This document shows positions 1-8,515 of a stretch of DNA of 57,493 bases, piece by piece; position 1 is the stretch's first letter, and every line of letters begins with the position of its first letter. The DNA is from an uncultured Mediterraneibacter sp. Lineage in GTDB: Bacteria; Bacillota; Clostridia; Lachnospirales; Lachnospiraceae. The notes under the pieces are model-generated. The model was not told the origin of the DNA. It saw nothing but the letters and a program-made list of their open reading frames with translations, and did no database searches. The translations under genes and the position numbers were made by a program. The DNA is taken from positions 1 to 57,493 of the forward strand of contig CALWFV010000018.1 of the NCBI GenBank assembly GCA_944377745.1, given 5' to 3'.

Positions 1-76
1 AATTTTTTTAAGTTACTCAAAAAAGCTACAACATACAGCCATAGTATTGTCATTTGCAGTTAAGTAAATGACATTG
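1..76. mobile_element. Edge of an unidentified inserted element
   Basis: The homologous reading of the GH2 gene stops at about position 77, where it enters AT-rich DNA unlike the gene. Within this DNA lies a perfect 8-bp inverted repeat, TGTCATTT (48-55) and AAATGACA (66-73), only a few bases from the break. A subterminal hairpin near an insertion end fits IS200/IS605-type elements, but no transposase is visible, so the family is a guess. A rearrangement or assembly join is the alternative. Confidence 0.4.
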
Positions 77-1360
77 GTTCATCCCCGCTGCTTTCTTCTC
101 ACTGGAGTCGTCTCTGCCGCCGTCCTCTTTATAGAGCTCCTTCCCTTTCTGCGCATTGGCGATGATCATCAGGTTGAAGCCTCCGGTGACCGGTCTGCTG
201 CCGTCCAGTTCATGGAACAGCTCTGTCATTTCTTTTGCTAGCTCCACCCCCCTTTTCTCCGCGGGTTCGCTGACCTCATTTCCGATGGAATAGAGAATAA
301 CCGAGGGATGGTTAAAGTCCCGCTTTACCATATCTCTGATATCCTGTCTGTAACGCTTTTCGAACTCATTTGCATAATCATAGGGGTTTTTCTTCCGGTA
401 CCACATATCCCATGTCTCATCCATCACGTACATACCGAGCCGGTCGCAGGCTCTTAAGACTGCTTCTGAACACGGGTTATGGGATGAGCGCACTGCATTA
501 AATCCATTCTCTTTCAGAATACGGATCTTCCGCTCCTCACTCTGATCATAGGTGCAGGCTCCCAGTATGCCGTTATCGTGATGAATACATCCGCCTCTTA
601 GTTGCGTCCGTTTTCCATTCACATAGAGCCCTTTTTCATCCCATGTGATCTGCCGGATTCCAAACAGCTCTTCTACAGCCTCGATTTCCCTGCCGTTCTC
701 TTTCAGGATTACTCTTGCCGTGTACAGCTCCGGCGTCTCATCACTCCAGAGCTTTGCATCCGGAATATCAAGAATAACCTGATCACCTTCTCCGGAAGCA
801 ACTTCCTTTCCTTCTTTCAGGATATGTACTTCGATTTCCCCGCCGGTGTGCTCTGTTTTTACTTCAATCTGCGCCGGGCTGATGGAAACCGTGCGGATCT
901 GTACTCCCGCCGGCTCAATATGACTTTTCTCCTGAATATGTATCCACACGGGACGGTAGATCCCTGCCCCGGAATACCATCTGCTGTCCGGCTGCATGGA
1001 ATTGCCCGTCTCCACGCGGATCACATTTTCTCCGGCTTTTAAAAAGTCATCCCCGCACACATAGAAAGGAAGATACCCGTAACATCCTCCGCCTGCTTTT
1101 CTGTCATTGATGAAAACTTCTGCATTTTTATAGACGCCCTCAAACTCAAATGTAATATGCTTCTTTGCCGCATCTTCTCCCAGTTCGAAATTTTTTTCAT
1201 AGACATATTTCCCGCCCGGGAAATATCCGGACGCACTTTTTCCTCCCGCATCCGGCGTTCGCTTTTCACTCAGCATAGCGTCGTGCGGAAGGCATACATT
1301 CTGGTAAGTACCACTCTCCGCCTTCCGGAATCTCCATCCGCCGTTAAATTCTTTTCGCAT
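50..1360 (-). pseudogene. Glycoside hydrolase family 2 (beta-galactosidase-like), 3'-truncated
   Basis: N-terminal part of a cytoplasmic GH2 enzyme that would remove beta-linked galactose or glucuronate-type residues from oligosaccharides. Visible in order are the jelly-roll sugar-binding domain (residues about 1-155), the immunoglobulin-like domain (about 160-245) and the first half of the TIM barrel with the acid/base glutamate in SIGNEV (about residue 362). The reading ends at AAGMN and then eight unrelated residues, so the nucleophile glutamate and the C-terminal half are missing. Full-length relatives exceed 600 residues. The start at 1360 is chosen because AAAGGAG lies about eight bases upstream; the longer reading starts inside that ribosome site. 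It is divergent from an AraC gene, which probably controls it. It is not a copy of the intact GH2 at 43161, although they share family motifs such as CIHHDNG. Confidence 0.85.
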
Positions 1361-1493
1361 CGTTCGTGCTCCTTTCTGCATGTGTCTATCATAGCAGTAT
1401 GGCGGATTTTTACTTATCAGAATTTATATTCTCTTATCAATTTTTAGTTATATACTTGGCTTGGATTTAATTTTTGATAATTAAAGCAATTTA

Positions 1494-1522
1494 TTGATAA
1501 TTTATGTAGGATTTGTTATAGT
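1494..1522 (+). promoter_or_regulatory. Sigma-A promoter of the AraC gene
   Basis: TTGATA (1494-1499) and TATAGT (1517-1522) are separated by exactly 17 bases in an AT-rich stretch between the divergent GH2 and AraC genes. The resulting leader would be about 90 bases long and contains a hairpin. Confidence 0.6.
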
Positions 1523-1571
1523 AAATTTATACTGATACCCGAGCGGAAATACAGAACGATCCGCAGGCATC

Positions 1572-1597
1572 GCAGTTGGGCTTTTCGCGCCAACTGC
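1572..1597 (+). promoter_or_regulatory. Hairpin in the AraC 5' leader
   Basis: GCAGTTGG (1572-1579) and CCAACTGC (1590-1597) form a perfect 8-bp stem with a 10-base loop, ending about 14 bases before the ribosome site GAGGTGATG. There is only a short T run after it, so it is a weak terminator at best. It may stabilise the leader or be a regulator site. Confidence 0.4.
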
Positions 1598-1621
1598 TTT
1601 ATACTACGAGGTGATGATCTT

Positions 1622-2839
1622 ATGTTTTCAAACGACAGGCTCCGTTTTTTCAGCAATATGATACGCTGCTGCCACAACCTTTATATCTGGCATTATGACA
1701 GTTCATTCCGGCTTATCTCCAGCAGTTGCCCGGAGGAATCCTCAATCGGTTCTTTTCTGAAGCTGGACAATGTAAGCGGGCTGATACTTGAACACGCAAA
1801 AAGTAACGAGGATCCTCTGATCCTGACCAGCTCGATCCGGCTGATGTGGACCGCCGCATTTGAGAAACAGGATGACATTCTGCAGGACATCTACATACTT
1901 GGACCGTATTTTATCGATGACAATTCACCCCAGAATATTGAACAGCGGCTCCAGAAGATGGATCTGTCCACAATGTTCCGCAGAAACGCCGTTGCTTTCA
2001 TGCGCTCTCTCCCTGTCATCTCACTGAACCGAATCATGGAGTACAGTATCATGCTCCACTATGCCGTCACCGAGAAGCGGATCTCGGTCAGCGACCTGAT
2101 ATACCGGGATACGGACTATAAGCAGCCTGTACCTGGTCTCACAGCATCCTCTGATATCGAGCCGGTCGTCCACGGTTCTTACGAGGCAGAACAGGAAATG
2201 CTCCGCATGGTGCGTGAAGGGGATCTTAACTTTGAAAAGAAGAAACAGAAGCTCTCTCTGGGCGGAAATATCGGGAAACTGAGCAACAGCAACGACGGGA
2301 GGCAGTTTAAGAACGCAGTCCTCGTCTGCATCGTCCTCTTCTCCCGTGCTGCGATCGAGGGCGGACTTGCACCGGAAGTATCTATGACGCTTACAGACCA
2401 CTATTTCCAAAGCGTTGAGGCTTGTACATCCATTCAGGAATTAAAAGACATCAGCTCTACCATGCAGTCCGATTTCATCCGACGTGTCCACAAATGCCGT
2501 CAGAATCCGGATTACTCAAAGCCTGTGAGAAATTGCTGCGACTATATTGAACTTCATCTGGAAGATCCCATCATACTGTCTGAACTTGCCGAACAGCAGG
2601 GATATACAGAATATTATCTGTCAAGAAAATTCAAAAAAGAGACGGGGAAAACTTTCAAGGATTATATCAGGGAAAAAAGGATCGACCGGGCAAAATTTCT
2701 ACTTGCAAATACAGATATGAGTATCCATGAGCTCAGTGAAAGGCTGCAGTTCAGCTCCCAGAGCTATTTTACGGAAACCTTCCGGAAAGCTGTCGGGATC
2801 AATCCCACAGCCTTCCGGGAAAATATCTGCTCTTTCTAA
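1622..2839 (+). CDS. AraC family transcriptional regulator
   Basis: Regulator of 405 residues. The N-terminal 280 residues are a sensor region without a recognisable cupin motif, of the kind found in many clostridial AraC proteins (PocR-like or unclassified). The C-terminal 100 residues hold two helix-turn-helix motifs: LSELAEQQGYTEYYLSRKFK followed by IHELSERLQFSSQSYFTETF and the family tail. The start is supported by GAGGTGATG eight bases upstream, nearly the full anti-16S complement. It lies divergent from the truncated GH2 gene, so sugar-responsive activation of that enzyme is the natural inference. Its last 141 bases overlap, on the other strand, the reading frame of the alkyltransferase gene. 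Confidence 0.9.
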   Translation: MFSNDRLRFFSNMIRCCHNLYIWHYDSSFRLISSSCPEESSIGSFLKLDNVSGLILEHAKSNEDPLILTSSIRLMWTAAFEKQDDILQDIYILGPYFIDDNSPQNIEQRLQKMDLSTMFRRNAVAFMRSLPVISLNRIMEYSIMLHYAVTEKRISVSDLIYRDTDYKQPVPGLTASSDIEPVVHGSYEAEQEMLRMVREGDLNFEKKKQKLSLGGNIGKLSNSNDGRQFKNAVLVCIVLFSRAAIEGGLAPEVSMTLTDHYFQSVEACTSIQELKDISSTMQSDFIRRVHKCRQNPDYSKPVRNCCDYIELHLEDPIILSELAEQQGYTEYYLSRKFKKETGKTFKDYIREKRIDRAKFLLANTDMSIHELSERLQFSSQSYFTETFRKAVGINPTAFRENICSF

Positions 2840-3316
2840 AGTTAGCAGCCCCAGTTTCTTATCTACACCGCCGGCGTAGCCCGTCAGACTTCCATCTGCG
2901 CCGACAACACGGTGGCAGGGAACGATCACTGAAACCGGATTATGTCCCACCGCGCTGCCGACCGCCTGTGCGGACATACTTTTTCTGCCTTTCTGCACGG
3001 CGATCTGCTTTGCGATCGTTCCGTAAGTTACCGTATGACCGTAGGGAACAGAACAGAGGATTTCCCACACTTCTTTTTGAAATTCTGTTCCCATGAGGTG
3101 GAGCGGTACGGCAAACTCAGGCTCTTTTCCTGTAAAATACACGTCAAGCCAGTGCTTTGCCGTATCAAACAGCGGGATTTCCCGTTCCTGATGGTCTTTA
3201 TCCAGATTTCGCGCAAAATATTTCTGTCCCTCAAACCAGAGCCCGGTCAGACCGATCTCGTCACCCGCCAGAAGCATATCGCCGAGCGGGGAGCTGTAAT
3301 GAGTGATATACTGCAT
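2699..3316 (-). CDS. ogt: Methylated-DNA--protein-cysteine methyltransferase
   Basis: Suicide DNA repair enzyme that moves the alkyl group from O6-alkylguanine to its own cysteine. The PCHRVVG active-site motif is intact, preceded by the helix-turn-helix recognition segment (YGTIAKQIA) and followed by GYAGGVDKKLGLL. The start at 3316 has AGGAGA eight bases upstream; the longer reading at 3355 lacks this. A typical family member ends soon after LLTLERA, but here there is no stop for another 40 or so codons, and the frame runs antisense through the end of the AraC gene. The tail therefore looks acquired by loss of the normal stop. Last gene of the minus-strand redox cluster. Confidence 0.9.
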   Translation of the reverse strand: MQYITHYSSPLGDMLLAGDEIGLTGLWFEGQKYFARNLDKDHQEREIPLFDTAKHWLDVYFTGKEPEFAVPLHLMGTEFQKEVWEILCSVPYGHTVTYGTIAKQIAVQKGRKSMSAQAVGSAVGHNPVSVIVPCHRVVGADGSLTGYAGGVDKKLGLLTLERADIFPEGCGIDPDSFPEGFRKIALGAELQPFTELMDTHICICK

Positions 3317-3390
3317 GTCATTTTCTCCTGTTCTTTTCCAGTCATTTCCTCGCAAAATAATATTTTTTTGAATTATATCACAAATAGAAA

Positions 3391-4485
3391 CTACTTTCCA
3401 AAATACGCCGCGATCTCCTTCATCCGCTCACTCTGCGCCACATGGAACGGGCATCTGCGGTCGCAGTGACCGCACCCGGTACAGTCAGAGGCGTGTTTCG
3501 GCAGCTTCTCATAATGATCCGCCGCCATACTGTCCCCGATCACAGCCAGATCGTAATACTTATTGATCAGCGCGATGTTCAGACCAGCCGGACACGGATG
3601 GCAGTGGCCGCAGTATACGCATGTCCCGACCGCGTCCTTCGGCGCATAGCCGCCAAGCGCGGAGTAGTCCTTCTCCTCCTGCTCTGCAGTAAGCCATGTG
3701 AGCGCTCTCTTCACATCGTCCAGATTGCGGACGCCGGGAAGGACAGTCAGCACGCCCGGCTTATCCAGCGCATACTGGATGCACTGCGCCTCGGTCAGCG
3801 CTCTCCCGAAGGGAGAAGTCCTCGCATCAAGCAACTGCCCGCCGGAATAGGGCTTCATGACCGAGATCCCGATCCCTTCCGCCTCGCACCGGCGGTAGAG
3901 CTTCATCCGCTCATCCGCGCTTCCGAAAGCGAACTCCCCGTGCTGGTAATCATAAGCCGGATTGATGGAGAACATAAGCTGCTCCGGCAGACCGGTATCC
4001 AGGATCTTCTGCGCCAGTTCCGGCGTGTGCGTGCTCAGACCGATATGTCTGACCACGCCGCTCTTTTTCATCTCAAGGAGATAAGCCAGAACGCCGTTCT
4101 TCTGATACTGGTTCCAGTCGTCCTCCGAGTCCAGGCAGTGGATAAATCCGAAGTCTATATAGTCTGTTTTTAATTCCTTCAACTGCCAGTCCACCTGGCG
4201 CTTTACTTTGTCCAGACTGGTCGTCCAGCCGTATTCGCCCGTTTCGTAATTTGCCCCGAAATGCACCTGATACAGCATCTCTTTCCTCACGGAAGCGAAC
4301 GCCAGCCCCGCGTAGCGGAATGTCTCCGCCCCGGCAGTTGCAAAGTCTGCGTAGTTAATTCCCTGCTCATGCGCGTAAGTCAGCGCGGCGACCGCTTCTT
4401 TTTCCGGCGCCTCGAAAATAGGGCCGGTTCCGATACCGATGACGCTGATGCGGTCTCCGGTCTTAGGGTGGATCCTGTATTCCAT
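3391..4485 (-). CDS. Aldo/keto reductase with C-terminal 4Fe-4S ferredoxin domain
   Basis: Cytoplasmic oxidoreductase of 364 residues. Residues 1-265 are the (beta/alpha)8 aldo/keto reductase fold with the catalytic pattern D in NYADFA and H in GFIHCLD. Residues about 285-350 carry two cysteine clusters, CVYCGHCHPCP and CTGCGHCDRRCP, typical for binding two 4Fe-4S centres, so electrons may come from ferredoxin or flavodoxin rather than only NADPH. This architecture is common in anaerobic clostridia. The start follows GAGGAGATCAG. It is downstream of TetR, flavodoxin and alcohol dehydrogenase genes on the same strand, which suggests joint carbonyl reduction or detoxification. Confidence 0.92.
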   Translation of the reverse strand: MEYRIHPKTGDRISVIGIGTGPIFEAPEKEAVAALTYAHEQGINYADFATAGAETFRYAGLAFASVRKEMLYQVHFGANYETGEYGWTTSLDKVKRQVDWQLKELKTDYIDFGFIHCLDSEDDWNQYQKNGVLAYLLEMKKSGVVRHIGLSTHTPELAQKILDTGLPEQLMFSINPAYDYQHGEFAFGSADERMKLYRRCEAEGIGISVMKPYSGGQLLDARTSPFGRALTEAQCIQYALDKPGVLTVLPGVRNLDDVKRALTWLTAEQEEKDYSALGGYAPKDAVGTCVYCGHCHPCPAGLNIALINKYYDLAVIGDSMAADHYEKLPKHASDCTGCGHCDRRCPFHVAQSERMKEIAAYFGK

Positions 4486-4541
4486 CTGATCTCCTCCTCA
4501 AATTTCATCTTCAAATTTCTTTTCCGCTGTCTGCGGCTGTA

Positions 4542-5171
4542 TCACAGAAAGGACCGCAGCAGACGGAGCATAAAACGTTCCGTCAGCTCATATATCGTGC
4601 AGTCCCCGCTCTCTATCCCTGCCTGCCTCATTGCTTCCAGTTGTTTCTCCGTGTGCGAAGTATACGGGTGCACCCCGAACAGGAACGGAAAAAACAGATA
4701 CAGGAATTCCCGGATCTCTTCCGCCCCCATGGACGGGAAAAAGTGCGCGAGGCATCTGCTCAGCGCGTCAAACGCCGCCCCATAGACCTTTTTAAAGGCG
4801 ACGAGATTTTCCAGACGGCTGTTTCCTTCCATATCATAGATATTCACAGCCATCAGCTTCAGCATGCAGCGGCGTTTTTCCAGAATGTGCGCCATCTCCC
4901 CGGCGAACGCCTCCACGCTCAGGGAGGCATCCTGCCGGATCAGTTCTTCCAGATCCGCGATCCACAGCTCGTGCTCCCGCTGGAGCAGAGCCAGGAAGAT
5001 CTCTTCCTTTGTCTGGAAATAATTATAGATCGAAGTCCGTGAAAAAGAAGTCGCCGCCCCGATATCCCGGATGGTGATATCCTTAAAACTCATCGTCTCA
5101 TACAGAGAAGCGCAGGCATTGACGATCTCTTCTTTTCTTGCATTTGTTAATTCTTCTGAACCTTTTGGCAT
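4542..5171 (-). CDS. TetR/AcrR family transcriptional regulator
   Basis: 209 residues. The N-terminal 60 residues have the TetR helix-turn-helix (FKDITIRDIGAATSFSRTSI followed by YNYFQTKEEIF); the rest is an all-helical ligand-binding domain without an obvious subfamily signature. It is embedded in the row alcohol dehydrogenase, flavodoxin, TetR, aldo/keto reductase, with short gaps, so it probably controls this operon. The 13-bp palindrome at 6912-6924, upstream of the first gene, is the likely operator. Confidence 0.9.
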   Translation of the reverse strand: MPKGSEELTNARKEEIVNACASLYETMSFKDITIRDIGAATSFSRTSIYNYFQTKEEIFLALLQREHELWIADLEELIRQDASLSVEAFAGEMAHILEKRRCMLKLMAVNIYDMEGNSRLENLVAFKKVYGAAFDALSRCLAHFFPSMGAEEIREFLYLFFPFLFGVHPYTSHTEKQLEAMRQAGIESGDCTIYELTERFMLRLLRSFL

Positions 5172-5198
5172 AATGATTTTCCCCTCTCAGTCAGGCTC

Positions 5199-5666
5199 TC
5201 AGCCTTCCACTGCCTGTTTCGCCCATGCGGCTGCCCCGCTGTTCACCAGGCGTCCCTCTTTCCAGACCGCGCCCGGGCAGTGCTCCTTCAGGCTCTTCTG
5301 GGCGCCGCCGATGCCGCTGCCTCCGGAAGTGGCGAACGGGATCATCGTCTTTCCGGTAAAATCATAGCTCTCCAGAAATGTATCCACGATCCTCGGCTCC
5401 ACATACCACCAGACCGGAAATCCGACCAGCACGGTATCGTACTGATCCATATCCCTGACAGATCCCGCGATCTCCGGGCGGCAGCCGGGGTCGTTCATCT
5501 CTGCCGTGCTGCGGCTCTTCTTGTCCGTCCAGTCCAGATCCCCCGCCGTATAAGGCTGCGCGGGCACGATCTCATACAGATCCGCTCCCACAACGTCCGC
5601 GATCTCCTTCGCTGCGCGGGCAGTCACCCCGCTGGCGGAAAAATATGCAACTAATGTTTTACTCAT
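5199..5666 (-). CDS. Flavodoxin
   Basis: 155-residue FMN electron carrier. The N-terminal phosphate-binding loop is YFSASGVTARAA (residues about 9-20), and the isoalloxazine-contacting loops include GFPVWWYVEPR and ATSGGSG, as in the flavodoxin_4 type found beside oxidoreductases in clostridia. Its start codon overlaps the stop of the alcohol dehydrogenase by four bases, indicating translational coupling. Probable electron partner of the neighbouring reductases; this is inferred from context only. Confidence 0.92.
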   Translation of the reverse strand: MSKTLVAYFSASGVTARAAKEIADVVGADLYEIVPAQPYTAGDLDWTDKKSRSTAEMNDPGCRPEIAGSVRDMDQYDTVLVGFPVWWYVEPRIVDTFLESYDFTGKTMIPFATSGGSGIGGAQKSLKEHCPGAVWKEGRLVNSGAAAWAKQAVEG

Positions 5667-6835
5667 TTCAGACTCTCCTTTAAAATCTCTACGATCTCAT
5701 CGTGTTCCAGTACCTTGTATCCGCCGGGCATGATCAGCGTTCCGTCCGCAATGCCTTCGATCATCCCTTCGTCCGCGCCAAGCTCGCTGATATTCATCAC
5801 AAGCCCAAGCTCGTTCATCCAGCTTTCCATCGCCGCGAGCCCTTCCTGCGCGGCCTGCTCATCCGTCTTGCCTTCAGCGTCCACATCCCATACATTGACG
5901 GCGAAGCGTTTGAACTTCTGCACGCCGTAAGGCAGGATATGGCGGTAGTACGGCAGGGAGACCGCAGCCAGCGTCATGCCGTGGGTGGCGTTTGTGTAAG
6001 CGCCCACGGACTGCCCGAGCATGTGCACCATCCAGTCTGTTGATTTTCCTCTGGATACCAGCGTATTCAGCGCCCATGTGGCAGCCCACATCAGATTGCT
6101 CCTCGCCTCGTAATCCTGGGGATCCTTATTGGCGATGCGGCTGGAGTGGATCACGGAACGCATCAGCCCCTCGCTGATATAGTCGCTGGTATTGTCATCC
6201 TCCCCGGAGAAATACTGCTCGCAGATATGATTGAAAATATCGTAAATGCCGGATACCATCTGATAGTGCGGCAGAGTCAGCGTATATTTCGGATTCAGGA
6301 TGGCGAACCTGGGCATGATCTTCTCATCCGCGAACACATGCCCGATCTTCTGGTGGGTGTGCGGGTTCGTGATCACGGCTCCCGCGTTCATCTCTGATCC
6401 GGTTCCCACCATGGTCAGCACACAGCCCACGGGAAGCGTCTCGCATACGGGCTCTTCAAAGCGCACATAATACTTCTCCCACGGGTCTTCCTCGCAGTTC
6501 ACTGAGACAGAGACCGCTTTGGCGTAATCGCACACCGATCCGCCGCCCACCGCCAGCAGCATGTCTGCCTTGTGCTTCCGGGCGATCTCTACGCCCTCGT
6601 ACAGCTTATCTACCGTGGGGTTCGGCATAACGCCGGAGATCTCCGCCACATTTTTCCCGTTTTTCTTAAGGATCTCGATCACCTCGTCATAGATCCCGTT
6701 CTTCTTGATCGAACCGCCGCCGTAGATCAGCACCACGTTCGCGCCGTATTTCGGCAGCTCATCATTCAGATAGTTCAGCGACTCATCGCCGAAATACAGT
6801 TTCGTCGGATTACAATACGAAAAATTTCCAAGCAT
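5663..6835 (-). CDS. Iron-containing alcohol dehydrogenase (YqhD/BdhA type)
   Basis: 390-residue group III alcohol dehydrogenase reducing aldehydes to alcohols with NAD(P)H. The nucleotide loop AVGGGSVCDYAKA and metal-site region (FNHICEQYF, DWMVHMLGQ, THGMTLA) are present, with two-domain length normal for the family. The start at 6835 has AAGGAGGAG in front; a longer TTG reading beginning at 6925 would start inside the putative operator and is rejected. First gene of the redox operon. In Lachnospiraceae such enzymes serve butanol or ethanol formation or aldehyde detoxification; the substrate cannot be read from the sequence. Confidence 0.93.
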   Translation of the reverse strand: MLGNFSYCNPTKLYFGDESLNYLNDELPKYGANVVLIYGGGSIKKNGIYDEVIEILKKNGKNVAEISGVMPNPTVDKLYEGVEIARKHKADMLLAVGGGSVCDYAKAVSVSVNCEEDPWEKYYVRFEEPVCETLPVGCVLTMVGTGSEMNAGAVITNPHTHQKIGHVFADEKIMPRFAILNPKYTLTLPHYQMVSGIYDIFNHICEQYFSGEDDNTSDYISEGLMRSVIHSSRIANKDPQDYEARSNLMWAATWALNTLVSRGKSTDWMVHMLGQSVGAYTNATHGMTLAAVSLPYYRHILPYGVQKFKRFAVNVWDVDAEGKTDEQAAQEGLAAMESWMNELGLVMNISELGADEGMIEGIADGTLIMPGGYKVLEHDEIVEILKESLK

Positions 6836-6911
6836 CTCAAACTCCTCCTTCTGCAAGATCAAGTTATCTGTGTCCGGTGCCCCGCTCTTCTTACATGAGG
6901 GCGCCATAATC

Positions 6912-6924
6912 TGACACTGTGTCA
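6912..6924. promoter_or_regulatory. 13-bp palindrome, probable TetR operator
   Basis: TGACAC-T-GTGTCA is a perfect inverted repeat around one central base, placed 77 bp upstream of the alcohol dehydrogenase start. On the minus strand its first bases form TTGACA, a consensus -35 box. A TetR gene is the third gene of the downstream operon, so autoregulation is likely. Confidence 0.55.
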
Positions 6925-6962
6925 ATATCGTTTTTACAGTATACCTGCATATTCCGGAGCGA

Positions 6963-8099
6963 TTACATTTTCAAATATTGTCTGAGATGCACATACACAC
7001 ATTCCCTGACCTGTTCCGCGATATTTTTCGCCGTTTTTTGATCGATTCCCGCCGTTTCCGCAACAGCAAGGACGTCCTCCATTCCCGGATCCTTTCCGTT
7101 CCCATGCACAGTCGTGGCGTGCTCCCCTCCGATCGAATAACTGTATGTCAGGTCATATGCCGGCGAGAGGATCCATCTATCCTCGTCTTCCCTGTAAAGA
7201 TAAGAAAAATTTTTCGAATGGTCGTCGCGGTTATGCGCAAATACATTGAAACACATAAGCCTGAACATTTTTTTCACCTCGGAAAAATCTTTTGAAAGTT
7301 CCATTGTCAGTTTCATCAGGATATCATAATCCAGATTCGGGATGCGGTGGGACGTCTCAAGAATGGCCGCGGCAGAAAGCATGTGGATCTTTCTTACCGA
7401 ACCGTCTTTTCCCCTGTGCCGGTCAAAGCGTCTGATCCCGAAATATCCCTGACAGATTTTCGATGGAAACAGTCTGGTCTCTGTCATCTCAATCCCGCAC
7501 TTTTTCGCACAGACTGAGTAATCATACTCCTGCTTCCCTATATCGTCACGGTCAGCAGACGACGGAAATTTAATAATCCAGTCTTCCCCGCCGATTTCCG
7601 TCAGAATCTTCGGTCTTGCCCCGCCGGAAGATCCGCCCAGACGGAACAGCTCATCCAGATTTTCAGCGGTATCTGTCATCAGAATATCCCGGCACTGTCG
7701 TGCGATCTCATCCAGATCCAGTTCATCCTCTTCCGTTTCAAAATGGCGGTCCGGCTCATAGCAGAGCGCCCCCATACCTGAATTTCCAACGATTGCCAGA
7801 CGGTCCATATTTCCCATGCTCCGGGGATCCATATGATTTTTCAGCATCAGACGGTCTACAAGCAGCCTGCCCCATCCATCAGGAAGACTGTCAGCAAATA
7901 CGCCGAACAATCCGTCAAAAGGATCTATTTTCGGCATAAACACTTTCTGCTCCAGCGGCAGTGAAAACGGACTGATCGGGAAACCATCCGCCAGCCATTC
8001 CCTGCTGTACTCGAATGCGGCCAGCCGCCCCTGCCAGAGAGCCATCGTCCCGACGTCACGCCCGTGATATTTAACTTTCAGTCTTTTCGTCTTCTCCAT
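6963..8099 (-). CDS. hipA: HipA-family serine/threonine kinase toxin
   Basis: 378 residues. N-terminal HipA_N-like region (about 1-105, with ADSLPDGWGR), then the kinase core: flexible nucleotide loop GGSSGGARPK (155-164), WIIKFPS (174-180), catalytic loop NRDDHSKN (290-297) and metal aspartate in SPAYDLT (D316). Known HipA proteins phosphorylate aminoacyl-tRNA synthetases or other targets and induce dormancy, and are neutralised by HipB. It overlaps the hipB gene by 29 bases. All catalytic residues seem intact, so an active toxin is expected; the target is unknown. Confidence 0.93.
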   Translation of the reverse strand: MEKTKRLKVKYHGRDVGTMALWQGRLAAFEYSREWLADGFPISPFSLPLEQKVFMPKIDPFDGLFGVFADSLPDGWGRLLVDRLMLKNHMDPRSMGNMDRLAIVGNSGMGALCYEPDRHFETEEDELDLDEIARQCRDILMTDTAENLDELFRLGGSSGGARPKILTEIGGEDWIIKFPSSADRDDIGKQEYDYSVCAKKCGIEMTETRLFPSKICQGYFGIRRFDRHRGKDGSVRKIHMLSAAAILETSHRIPNLDYDILMKLTMELSKDFSEVKKMFRLMCFNVFAHNRDDHSKNFSYLYREDEDRWILSPAYDLTYSYSIGGEHATTVHGNGKDPGMEDVLAVAETAGIDQKTAKNIAEQVRECVYVHLRQYLKM

Positions 8100-8370
8100 T
8101 TATAATCTCCTCAATCGAAAGGAACGGAACATGTTCAAACAGACCTTCCAGTTCATTTTCAAGATCCAGCGCAATCGCGATTTTGGTCAGCGAGATCAGA
8201 GAAATCTCACCGCTGCTCTCAAACCTCTTCACAGACCCCAGGCTTACTCCCGACTTCTCGCTCAGTCTTTTCTGTGAAATCTTCCTTCTCCGGCGGATAT
8301 TGCGGATTCGGGCTGCAATCAGCTTGTCAATCTCTTTTGGTGTTTTGGATAAAAAATTGAAATTATTCAT
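8071..8370 (-). CDS. hipB: HipB-like XRE antitoxin
   Basis: 99 residues with an XRE helix-turn-helix at about 22-75 (ISQKRLSEKSGVSLGSVKRF). Expected to bind HipA and to repress the operon through the inverted repeat just upstream. No ribosome site precedes the ATG at 8370, and the best promoter has its -10 box ending only eight bases before it, so the mRNA may be leaderless. The 3' end overlaps hipA. Confidence 0.9.
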   Translation of the reverse strand: MNNFNFLSKTPKEIDKLIAARIRNIRRRRKISQKRLSEKSGVSLGSVKRFESSGEISLISLTKIAIALDLENELEGLFEHVPFLSIEEIINGEDEKTES

Positions 8371-8373
8371 AGA

Positions 8374-8424
8374 TAATATATTAGCTTATTTTGTATGATA
8401 TATCAAGTTTTAGCTAATATATTA
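8374..8424 (-). promoter_or_regulatory. hipBA promoter with 13-bp inverted repeat operator
   Basis: TAATATATTAGCT (8374-8386) and AGCTAATATATTA (8412-8424) are perfect inverted copies. The minus-strand promoter TTGATA (8406-8401), 17 bases, TAATAT (8383-8378) lies between and within the arms, so HipB bound to both arms would cover the -10 box and the region upstream of -35. Confidence 0.7.
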
Positions 8425-8460
8425 TATATAGATTATTCCACACGCATTCTTTCAAGAAAA

Positions 8461-8488
8461 GAAAGAGACGGAATCATCCGCCTCTTTC
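8461..8488 (-). terminator. Rho-independent terminator of the small-protein/DUF4230 operon
   Basis: An 11-bp stem (GAAAGAGACGG with CCGCCTCTTTC, one G-T pair) with a 6-base loop, followed on the minus strand by TTTTCTT. It lies directly after the small membrane protein gene and separates that operon from hipBA. Confidence 0.75.
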
Positions 8489-8515
8489 TTCTATCTGTAA
8501 ATGATACTCACTAAA

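Noticed and set aside
1540-1620. Riboswitch in the AraC leader
   Set aside because: Only one simple hairpin is present; no conserved aptamer sequence was recognised.
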